A DNA stretch of 64,000 bases, from assembly GCF_019393635.1 (NCBI RefSeq), contig NC_057863.1:645400660-645464659 (forward strand). The letters are read 5' to 3'. The notes below the pieces were generated by a model that searched no databases, was not told where the DNA came from, and saw only the letters and a list, made by a program, of their open reading frames with translations. This stretch comes from Dromiciops gliroides. Lineage: Eukaryota > Chordata > Mammalia > Microbiotheria > Microbiotheriidae. This document shows positions 24,790 through 37,201 of this stretch, one piece after another; position 1 is the first letter of the stretch; each line of letters opens with the position of its first letter. Both the position numbers and the translations under genes were made by a program.

Positions 24790-26442
24790 GCCCACATTTC
24801 TAAAACCAGGCCTCAGCTAATCAGCAAGACTATGGATAGTTCCATTTAACAGTCTACTCTGACCTGTTTTTCAACACTAAAAGCTTTTGTTCAAAGAGGA
24901 AACCCCAGAGTTTAACTTGGTCCCTGCCCCAGAGGTGCAGCACCAAAATACCAGGTACCACGGGCCAGAGCAGACAGCAGGTAGCTCCACTGAAAGAGAA
25001 GGCTGTCGTCATCCACGGCAGCCCAGCCCCAGCTCCCTCCCCCCCCCTCCCTCTTTAGCAGGATGAGGGACAGGAAGGGTGTACGACAATCAGGACATCT
25101 ACCTTACCTTTTTGACCATCGTCGTTTCTGTGGCCTCCAGCTTTGCCTTCTTAGTGTCAGGTCCATCTTCCACTCCAGGGCTGACTTTGGAGATCTTGGT
25201 TTTCTCCCTACAGAGTGACACGAGTCACAGACTCTCAGACATGGAAGGGCCTTTCCGCACCACCCCGCCAAACCAGTTTCTCAAGCACACAGGCCTCTGT
25301 TTGAAGGGCACTTATTCTATTCTTGGATGGGTCCAATGGTTAGGCAGCTTTTGCTGATGTTAAGCCTAAGGGAGACCATGAATACCTATAAGTGAGGACC
25401 TTCCCCATTTCCCAGAGGTCTCTCTTAGGTGAACTAAACCCTCTGAGAGCCTCCAGTATGGGCACCTGAGGGAATGCAGCAACACCACTCTGCTCAGCCT
25501 TCTATAGCGTAAAGACTTTACGTGCTGTTTTTCAGGACTCCTTTCAAGTCACTCAAGGTAATAGTCTAGATTCACAGAGCTCACGGGAGTCACACACACA
25601 CACATCTGTTTGAAATGTGGCCCCTCGGTCCATTGTTAAGCACTAAAGGAGAACCAGCAAAACTTGTTCATGACCCCAACTTCATAGATGGGGAATCTCA
25701 AGCCCAGAGAGAAGTCACATGGACTAGATGACATCATAGCTCAGTCTCATAATACCCAAGGATGACTTTTACCTCTCATCAGAAAATGAGACTAGAAGGA
25801 CCCCACTGATTTATAAATGGAATTAGTCTTAAAGGCCATCTACATCTAGTCCAGCCTTTGCATTTAACAGATGAGGAGCTTGGGGCCCAGAGAGGGGCAG
25901 GAACAGATTTCCACACATGCGTGATCTCATTCATTCTCTCCACCAGTGCAGTTCACAATCCATCCTTACACTCTTCCATCATTCTTCTGCAAGTCTTTCT
26001 ATACATTCTATACATTCTCCTTAGAGAATCCTGCCCATTGTGCTATCTTTCATGGATACTAAGGCACACTTGGGGCATTTTCCTATTAGTCTGATTCCTG
26101 TGATTCCATTTTGTGAGACAGAAGGCACTGGACCTGAAGTTAGGAGGACCTGGGATGGACTCCTTCCTCAGGCACCTCTTCTATGTGACCCCATAAACCT
26201 CTGGGTCCTTCTGTAGAATGTGATCATAGCACTGACCAGGCTCAAATGAAAAACGGGACATGGAGTGCTCCAGAATGGGAGTCGTCATCACTGCGGATGA
26301 CCAGTCTGACCATACATGTTTTTGGCTTTTCTCCTTATGCCACGTCCACACATAGATCCTTCTCATTAGGAGCATAGTAATTCAGCCTACTTAGGTCCAT
26401 AATGAAGCTGAATCAAATAATAGCCTCAAGGGCTGAGAAAAT

Positions 26443-26519
<77 letters not shown>

Positions 26520-29500
26520 GCTGTGCCAGGCACTTCAGAGGGAAGAGTTGGACAGTCTTGCCCTTTAAAAGAACTTAACTGATTTGAACAATGTGGGCCC
26601 TCAGATCATAATTAATTGAAACCAAGGAAGTAGTAAGTAGTCAAAAGAATGAGGTATGGGGCAGCTAGGCGGCGTAGTGGATAAAACACTGGCCCTGGAT
26701 TCAGGAGGACCTGAGTTCAAATCCGGGCTCAGACATTTGACACTTACTAGCTGTGTGACCCTGGGCAAGTCACTTAACCCCAATTGCCTCAACCCCCACC
26801 CCCCCCAAAAAGAATGAGGTATGTTTGGATCATTCTGGACTGAGCTCTGAAGTCCAGATTCTCCATTCCTTGCAAGTCAGTGGAAGTACTGTTTTTCAGG
26901 CTCTATATGCTCTAAAATTCACTGAAACAATACTCCACAAGTGATTTTCTCTGCCTTGCCCATTTGGTCTGTACTAGCAAATTTCCAAGTTCAGAACATA
27001 GAGAACCCTTCATCCTTCAGTTGCTACAGGCACAGTTACAGGCTTTGGTAATTCTCAGGGCATGATTAGTATCCATGAAAGAGGAAGACAGAATGAAGCC
27101 TCCAGCACAATGGGCTGGGGTGGGGAGTGGGGAAGACTTGGAAAACAACGGTACAAGAGCAGAAGGGTGTGAACTGCACTGGTGGAGAGAAGGAGTGAGG
27201 TCCTGGATGTGTGTCTCACTGCTGCATTTTAAGCTGTCAGTCTCCTCCTATCCAATCCAATTTCATTTTCAGGATGCTGTGAACTCCGCTCCTCTCCCAG
27301 CACTCACTCCACAAACTCATGCTCTCCCAGATTAGCAAACATGTATCCGTGGTAGCCAAAAACATCCCCGGTAAAGAACTTGATGCTATTTTTATAACAG
27401 ATCTGGTCAATTTTAACTAAGACATCCCTGGAACAGCAAGTCAGACAAACCTAGAGAAAAAGAAAGAAGCTGGGCATGAGTTTTTGCAATCAATGATTCA
27501 CCTTATTGACATTTAACTATCCTAAAGAACAGGCTCTGTGGACATGTTTAAGACCAGTTTCAAACTGGTAAGACAGGTTCTTGGAATACTACTATTAGAA
27601 GACAGGAAAAATGGCAGCTTTCAGTGTAAAAAAATACTAGTGAAAATAAAATGCCACTCTACTGACCCCAAATGAGTTAAGAGAGAGCACAAAAAGCTGA
27701 CCAATTTAAAGTCCCAAAACAAGATGGATGATATTCCTTAAAGTCTATAAATACATTAGTGAGCCACTTCTTTCTATCATCTTCCCTTTGAACACAGACA
27801 TTTTCTTTCTTTTTTTTTTTTTTGGTGAGGCAATTGGGGTTAAGTGACTTGCCCAGGGTCACACAGCTAGTAAGTGTTAAGTGTCTGAGGCCAGATTTGA
27901 ACTCAGGTCCTCCTGAATCCAGGGCTGGTGCTCTATTCACTGTGCCACCTAGCTGCCCCCAGACATTTTCAATAAATAAATAAAGAAAACCCTATAGTTG
28001 GATAAGTAAATAAAAAAGGGGGAGAGGGGAAGAGACAAGGAAAGAAGGTGAGAACCCTCCCTCAAAACACCTTCCATCCATGCCCAACGTGGGCTAATAG
28101 TGTGATGTGACTGCCAAGCAGCCGACATGATCAATCTTGGGCTGCATCAATAAAGGCATTATGTCAAGTGTAGATAGAGGAGAGCCACGAAGATCATGAA
28201 GGACTCAAATCGAGGCATTTGAGAAATGGTTTTCTCCCAGTTTTGAAATCCTTCAGTTTTGAATGGTTGCTAACCTACAGTCAGTACCAAAATTGCTTTT
28301 TAAAAGTGACCAGAAAGATAAGCAAATTAGAACTTGGCATTTTCTCTGTTCTTTTTGCCAATGTTAAGAAAACAGAAATAAAATAAAGTCCTCCTGGGAT
28401 GTCCACCCACAAAATCTGGTGTGAAATGTTATCTGCAGGCCAACAAGAAAGGTTACAAACCAAGTGAACTTCCATTCAGAGCCAGTGATTTACTCAAAGC
28501 AATGATCACCATGTCTCTGAGACTGTACTCCACTAAATCAAGGAGCTGACCATGACACATTTTAACAGACAGGATGAAACAAATCAAGGATAAGAAACTC
28601 AGCTTTCAAAGACCATATATTTCCTCTTTGGGGAGGGTTTTAAAAACTATTTTTCTGTATTCTGGAACCCTATGGCAGTCTGGAGAAGCCTAGGGACTGC
28701 TTCTTAGAACCATGTTTTAAAAGCATAAAATAAAACACCTAGAATTACAATGGAAGCCAATTACACTGAAATACAGTTCTCAAAATATTTTTTAAAAACC
28801 AAGTTCACAGGGCAGCTAGGTGGTGCAGTGGGTTCAGGAGGACCTGAGTTCAAATCTAGCCTCAGACACTTAACACTTACCAACTGTGTGACCCTGGGCA
28901 AGTCACTTAACCCTCATTGCCCTGCAAAAAAAATTTTTTTTAATAAAAATTTTAAAATACACCCCCCCCCCAAAAAAACAAGTTCACAGACTCCTAGGTT
29001 AAGAACACCTACTGTAAGGGAATGTGAAGAAAAAAAAAGACAAAAGTGCATTTTTTGGTTTTTGAGCCCACATTCTCTCCATCATAGTTCCAGATTGTAA
29101 ACCTTAAAAAGTGGAAATAAACTCCTTTTTGGAAGAGAAAAATGTGTTGGTGTTAGTCAAAAAATACTTTTAAGTCCAACAACAATAAAACTGAAACCAA
29201 ATGTCTAAGTGAACAGATGTGTAAAGGGGATTAAGTAAAAACTTGGCCTACTGTATCATTAAGAGGGTCCATTAACACAAACAGATGCTGTATTAGGAAA
29301 AGGGTCAGATTAATGGGCAATAAGGCAGCAGCTCCTATTTACTGTACATCTAAACATCACAATTAGCGGTTTGACACTTTGGCTCTAGTAACCAGATCCT
29401 CTAATGTTAACAATTCAAGGAATGCCACAAATGAACCAAATGGTTGCTTCAAGTAATTATGAAGGAGGAAAGAAATCAATTACAGAAATTCTTCCTGCAA

Positions 29501-32500
29501 AATGTCATGATCTGTGCTGCCACAAAAGAGAAGCAAGAAAAGGTGGAAAGGCCCAAGTAAGTGGAAGGCCCTGTTTGAAAGGATATGCTGAGAAATTTTC
29601 ATATTGGGAAAAATCAAGCTCAGATTTTCACTTCCTGTAAAACTTACAGCATCAAATTGTGTGAAGAAAGTCTCAGGCTTGTTTTCTATATTCTCTGTGT
29701 CCACCTTCACGTCCACCATGGGATTGAGGTTCTGTGCTCGTTCCAAGGAGGCTTCTGCCCGGTTCCGGCCAGAGGATCCAGTAGTAGGAATCAAGAACTG
29801 AGCACTAGTGTCTTCTGAAGATACCTAGAAATAAATTCTAAAATTCTTACACTTTTGAACAGAAGACATCTCTAACAGAAGATGCTGTGATGAACTTTTG
29901 GATTTTCAAGGTTACTCCTACCTGTCCCCCCCTTCCCCCCAGATCTATAAAACCTACATTCAAGAAACAGCAGCCAATGATATCCCCTGCTTCCTTTCTT
30001 CAACCTCCCAGGAGAGAAAAATTTCACTTGCTACTGTTCTTCCTATTCAAAAGTCAATAGCTCCCCCTTGTGTTAAGAAAAAAGTCATCACTACCAAAAT
30101 TAAGACTGGGTCTTAATGAGCAAATGGGGAATGTCTGGCAATTGGACAAAGCCTCTGCTCTTAAGCTCAGGGTCTAGCTACAGAAAACTAATGTACTGAG
30201 GAACAATGAAAGAAGGCCTGCATATCAGTCAATCAACAACCATTAAGTGGGGTGCTAGATAGAAAAACCACAGTGTAGGCTATTGACTAGTGAGGAAGGA
30301 CTTGAGCTGGTTCAGTCATTTTTTCAGTCCTGTCCAAGTAGTGTGCCATCTCCTCCCCCAAGGCATTAAAGCACACACCCTGTGTGCCCAGGGTCACCCA
30401 GTTAGTGCCTGTATGAGACTGGATCTGAAGTCAGGTCCTCTTCCTTTGAGCTGGTGCTGGAGGGAGAGAGGGTTTCATATGACCTCAAGGACTGAGAATC
30501 CAAAGGGGCCTAGAAGCAGCCTGGACACTGGCTCAGGGCCCTGGGCCCTGGGCTGTAATCCCACCAATGATCCTTGCTTCCCTGGGCAGGGCAGGCCTCA
30601 ATTTCTTTAACTATAAAACAAAATGTATTCTAAGGCCCCTCACAGCTCTAAATATAGGATCTTCAAAAATTTCCCCCCACACAAGACAATATCACAACAC
30701 AAAATCCCCACAATCAGACACTGATCGAGACCTAAGATATGAGACAGCACTCAGTCCCCACAGCACATCTGGGAATGATAGACTCCCCTCCCTCCCCATT
30801 TAAAGTTTTCTTGGCAAAGACACTGTAGTCATTTGCCATTTCCTTCTCCATCTCATTTCAGATGAGGGTACTGAGGCAAACAGGGTTAAGTGACTTGCCC
30901 AGGGTCACACAGCCAGTAAGTGTCTGAGGCCAGATTTGAACTCAGATGAGTCTTCCTGACCCCAGGCCAGGCACTCTATCCATTGTACCACCTAGCTGCC
31001 CACCTCACAAATGCTAGGCACTTAATAAATGATTCTTGATTCAGGAACATTAATTCTGAGACTATGGTTTCCAATTTTGGAGACAAAAGTCAGAAGCTCC
31101 TGGATCCCTCTGTCAGTGCTGGCTGCACTGTGGGAGGTGCTCCATATAGCTCCCATAAATGCTCCTGGAAGGAGGGAGTGCCCACTGCCAGCAGAATGAG
31201 CTCAGGCCATGCCCTGGTGCAGAGGCTGAGGTAAGGGTAAGACGGCTGTTGGGAAGTGCTAAAAAATAGTTCATTTAAAAAATATTTTTAAATACAAGGC
31301 TCTCAGGAGAGTTCTATAGCAGGTATGGTTTGCTGTCTCATATTTTAGGCCTTGATAGGTGTGAGGCAGTACCTCAGAGTTGTTTTAATCAATAGTTATT
31401 TAGAGCATTTTTTCATATGATTATAGATAGCTTTGATTTCCTCCTTTGAAAACTGTCTATTCATATCCTCTGAGCATTTATCAATTGAGGAATGACTCAA
31501 TATTCTTATAAATTTTGTTTTTGGTGAGGCAATGAGGGTTAAATGACTTGCTCAGGGTCACACAGCCAGTAAGTGTCAAGTGTCTGAGGCCAGATTTGAA
31601 CTCAGGTCCTCCTGAATCCAGGCCCGGTGCTTTATCCACTGCGCCACCTAGCTGCCCCCAATATTCTTATAAATTTGACTCAGTTCTCTATATATTTAAG
31701 AAATGAGGCCTTTATCAGAGGAACTTCTTGTAAAATCCACCCCATTCCACCCGAGTTTTCTGCTTTTCTTCTAATCTTGGCTGCATTGGTTTTGTTTGTG
31801 TAATTTGATAGAATCTTGGAATGACGCCACCTGCTGGAGACTTACTGTAGAAGAGTTCTGCCCATGAAGCGAAGGTCTTTGAGGGCAAGACCAGGAGTCT
31901 TTTCTTTGGCGTCAGGAAGTGACATTGGGTAGTGGGAGGGGGAAGGAAGAGACTGGCGCTCAGTCTCGGGCTCTTCCCTTTGGACTCTGGTGGAGAGTGG
32001 AGCTAGAAATGTGCTCTCCCTTTAATAGATAGGAATCTAGGCCTTTTTCTCTCTCTTTACCAAATTCTTATTCTCCTTAATAAATGCTTAAAAGTCTAAC
32101 TCTTGCTAAAGCTTATAATTTATTGGCGACCACTCATTAGATATTTTAGACAGTTTAGCTAGAATTTTAGCCCTTAACAAATCAAAATCATCCATTTTAT
32201 ATCCCATGACCCTCTCTAATCTCGTTTGGTCATAAATTCTTCCCTGATCCAGAAATCTGACACAGAATATTGCATGCTCCTCTAGTCTGCTTTTAATATG
32301 ACCCTTTATGGCTAAATCATGTACCCATTTGACCATATCTCATTATAAGTTGAGAGGATATTGGTCTATACATAGTTTCTGCCAAACTGCTTTCCAGTTT
32401 TCCCTGTGATTTTTGTCAAACAGTGATTTGTCCCAAAATCTTGGATCTTTGGATTTGGTACATTTACTACTGTGTATTGTATACCCAATCTACTCCAATG

Positions 32501-35500
32501 ATCCACCACAATTATTTCTTAGCTAGTAGCAGATTGTTGTTGACGATTACCACATAATAATACAGTTTGAGATCTGATACTGGTAGGCTTTGGCTACCTT
32601 CCTTCATTTTCTCTCACTGATTCCCTTTATATTCTTGACCTTTTGTTCTTCCAGAAGAATTTTATGATTTTTTCATTGCTCAATTTCACCACAGCTCTGA
32701 AGCCAAAAAGCTACTCTTCCAATTCTCCAACCCTGCCGAATCCCTAGAAGCATCTCTGCCTACACTTCAGTCGGTCAATTGCTCAAAGGCAGGCATCAAA
32801 TGAAAGGCAGCCATATCAGTTGCCTAAATATAAATCAAAGATTTCCTCTCTTTCTGGAAGGACAGATTTACCTCTAGGATAAAGTCAACATCCCTCACAG
32901 TGAGTACCCAGATGTCCAAGATAGGGAAACAGCAATCCAAGGAGAGACTATCTGATTTAAGAAAGAAGTTGACTACAGTCACAGTGATACAAACTTTTAA
33001 AGGTTCCAAAGCGAACTGCATGCCCTCTGACCCAGCAATACCACTGCTAAGTCTGTATCCTAAAGAGAGCAAAGAAAAGGGAAAAGGATCTATTTGCACA
33101 AAAATATTTATAGCAGCTCTTTTTACATATAGACTACCACTGTTGTTGTTTGTCCATTCTGGAAGAGGCCCATGACATTGGGAGGTTCTATCATGACTTG
33201 CAGTGAATTGGATTGAAGTGAGGGAGGGCTGTGCAAAGTCACCAGCCTCACTCTCTCCTCTGGAGTCTTCTGGGTCCAGTGGCAAGATATACATCAGGAC
33301 AACTGGAGATGGCCCTGGATGTTTAAGATAGTTGGAGTTAAGTGACATGCCATGGGTCACACAGCTAGTAAGTGTCAAGTGTCAAGTGTCAGAGGCTGGA
33401 TTTGAACTCAGGTCCTCCTGAATCCAAGGCCGATGCTCTATGCACTGCACCACCTAGCTGCCCACAGACTAGCTTATATACAGACTAGCATGCTGACCTA
33501 CCTGACCTAGGAAATCTTGGCTGGGGGGGGCGGCAGATGCAAAGACTGATAAGCAGATTAATAAAAATGAAATTTCACCTGCTGGTGATCCATCATGGTC
33601 AGTCCTTTCACACCTGCCAAAATGAGATTCTTCGCAACTTCTGCCCCCAGACCTTTCATTCCGACAAGAAGCACCCGGGAGGCCCGCAACCTGTAACAGA
33701 GACACACCATCGGTTACCAAAGGACCACAAGCTATTGTCACACAAATTTCAGGAATGGCTGGATGTGTCTGGTTTTCAGAAAGGATCCCAGTTGGAAGGT
33801 CCTGCAGGAGTCATTAAGATGCTAGGATTCTACCCTGAAAAGACCTTCCAAAGGCTATCTAAAGTTTGACTTCCTAATTTTCTGGATGATGGATGTAAGA
33901 GAAGAACAAGCTGAAGGGACTTGTCCAAAGCCTCCCAAGAGAGCTCCTTGGGCCCCAACCTTAGTGCTCTCTCTAGTATCCAGCATGGCCTCTCTGGGCC
34001 CGAACAGAGATGGCTTCTATATCATCATTGGCAAATCACATGATCAGTTTTAAAGTTGGAACCTTAGAGAGACATCAGGTCACTTAAGGCAACCTCCTCA
34101 TTTTAACAGTGGAGGAAACTAAAGCCCAAATCACCCTAAAACACAATTTGGAATTAAACTTGAGAAAAAGTCACTCAACCATACATACTTTTTGATCCAG
34201 CTATTAGGCATATGCCTTCAAAGAAGTCAAAAACAAAAGGAAAGGTTCTATATTTACAAACATATTTACTGTAATAACAAAGGTCTGAATGGAAAGTGGG
34301 TGAATGACTGAACAGACATAAATATAAGCAATTATTCGACAAGCAATTATTAAGTGCCTACGAAGCATCTGATTTGTAAAAGTAAAATTGTTTCCACCCT
34401 TAAGGAACTTAAATTAGAGACGAGAAAACAATACATACCCACATATAGCAGATAAAATATAAGGAAAGGGACCAGACCTATGATTTTAGTGGTATAGAAA
34501 ACTCCTACAAAGGCTGGCTATGGCAACTTCCAATCTTAGAAAGTGGCCCAGGGTGCTGACATTAGGAGGCTGGCTCTCTGATAGAAACCATAATGAAGTG
34601 TTACTCTGTAGATGTAGAGCTAAGAGGACAGAGGAAGAGGAAGCAATGCAATGAACTTCTCTCCAGAAACTCTGCTTAACAGACTTAGAAAATGCACTAG
34701 ACTGAATCCCGATGGAGAAATCCAGAAAAAGTCGCGGTGAGTCCTTTGTCCAACTGAGCTCAACAAAGGGAGACAGACAAGGAGACCAACAGACACTGGT
34801 GACAGAGGTCAGGCCAGAGGCATGCTGAGGATAGCACTCCAATGCCAAGGAAAGGCTGTACACAAGGGCAATAAGATGTCTTAGACCCATGCTGTGGCAC
34901 CCCTAGACCCACACCTGGCACTGTGACAGGGACAGGTGCCAACTGACAGCTTTGTTACCCACTCTCCAGTCCCAGCTTGTACATCCAGAACAGAATAAGA
35001 AAGGGACATGCCCATCAGCAGTGGTGTTACTGGGAAGGGAAGCAGTATATGGAGAAAGGAGGCAGTTTAGAAGCCAGGAGCCAGCAGCAACAATGGCATG
35101 GCTCAGACCCCAGGAGCATTACAGGGTCTCACTTCCAACATCTAACCTCCAGAGCAGGAATCTCAGGCCAAAGGGAAGCCTACAATTCTGTCACTATGAT
35201 CCAGCAGTTTCCCAGCTACCTTATATGGACAAAATCCAGCAGCATCTACTCTTGCCCAGGCCCAGGCCCAAACCCAGGTCAGGAACTTACAAAGCTCAGA
35301 CCAGGAGGGCAGCAATCAGACTCTGCCCTAGATCAGTCTACTTTGGGAGCACTGAAAGCCTGCAGGTGCCCAGGTTGTCCCTAAGACCTTGGAATAACAC
35401 AATACTCAATACTCCAAGAAAGGAGTGACAGGACCAGAACAGACCATACCTCTAGAAGTGTGGCAGAGTCCAGCACTAACATCAAGTCCTTGGAAGAACA

Positions 35501-37151
35501 GAGAAAAAGGAACCCTATCATAATAAAGCTATTACAGTGACAAAGATACTCAGCACACAAACACAAAAGAACATTACTCCAAACATCCACAAGTACTACA
35601 CTTCAGAGAAAACATAGCTTGGGCACAAACTCAACTAACATACCTGGAAGAGATGAAGCAAGAGTTTAAAAAAAAGTCAAAAAAAATTTTTATAAATAGA
35701 ATGAGAGTGCTTAAGGAAAAAACTGGAAGAGAAATGAGAGATATGGAAGAAAGAAACGGAAAGGAAATTAACAGCTTGGCACAATAAGTATAAAGCCTGC
35801 CCACACAACAAATTCTCTGGAAATCAGAATGGATCACTTAAGAAGCCAATGACTCAATGAAGCAAAATGAAAGAGTAAAACAAAGTCAAAAGGTGGAAGG
35901 AAGGAAGGAAGGAAAATGTAAAGTGACATGGAAAACATAGCAAAGAAAAAAACTAAATCCTTGGAATGCCAAGACCAACAAAAAGAGCCTAGACACCCTA
36001 TTTCAAGAAATCATAAAAGAAAACTGCTCAGACCTCTTAGAACCCAAGGGCAAAATGGAAAAAGAAAGAATTTACTAGTCACCTCTTAAAAAAAATCTCA
36101 TGGGGCAGCTAGGTGGTGCAGTGGATAGAGCACCGGCCCTGGAGTCAGGAGGACCTGAGTCCAAATCCGGCCTCAGACACTTAACACATACTGTGTGACC
36201 CTGGGCAAGTCACTTAACCCCAATTGCCTCACCAAAAAAAAAAAAAAAGAAAGAAAGAAAGAAAGAAAGAAATCTCAAAATGAGAATTCCCAAGAACAAT
36301 AAAGCCAAAATCCAGTACCTTCAGGTCAAAGACAAAATACTGCAAGCAGCCAGAAAGAAAGAATTCAAGAACCGAAAAGCTCTAGTCAGGATCACACACA
36401 ATTTAGCAGCCACCATCATAAAGGAGCAGAGAATTGAAATATAATACCCTGGAAGGCAAAGGATGTGGGCTTATAGCCAAGAATTAACTTACCCAGTAAA
36501 ACAGAGTATAATGTGTGTGTGTGTGTGGGGGGGGAATGCACCTTCAATGAAATAGAGGACTTCCAAGCATTCCTGATTGAAAGATTAGAGCTGCAGAGAA
36601 CTTTTAATTTCTATTCAAACAAAGGAGCAGGGGCAGCTAGGTGGCGCAGTGGACAGAGCACCAGCCCTGGAGTCAGGAGTACCTGGGTTCAAATCCGGCC
36701 CTCAGACACTTAACACTTACTAGCTGTGTAACCCTGGGCAAGTCACTTAACCCCAATTGCCTCACTAAAACAAACAAACAAACAAACAAAGGAGCAAAGA
36801 GAAACACAAAAAGGTCAACATGAATGAACAATAATAATTGATTAAACAAGGATAGACTGCTTACAGTCTAACATAGGGAAGTGATATATGTGTGCCCTCT
36901 GAGCCCTCTCTTCATTAGGGTTCAGAGAGGGAGTCTAATTAGACAAGGTCTGGGCCTTGATCTGTAATGTCTTAACAATCTTAAGAGAAGAATGGAAAGA
37001 GGGAAAGAGGTATATAAAGAGAGAAAGCAATGTTAGGGAAAGCCCACAAGGTGCATAAGGAGATATACGATACAATAGACAATCAAGGAGGGGGTAGGGC
37101 ACTTGCATCTCATTCTCATCTTAAGGGGTAAAAAGAATACACCACACGTGT

Positions 37152-37201
<50 letters not shown>

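Noticed and set aside
31817-32179. TTGGCGACCAC near 32123 as a retroviral primer-binding site
   Set aside because: It lies inside the element bounded by the target duplication, and no gag-like sequence follows; the L1 resumes instead.
34486-35428. ORFs of 134-158 codons in SAE1 intron 1
   Set aside because: They overlap the 5' part of a HAL1-like element; chance frames in its UTR.
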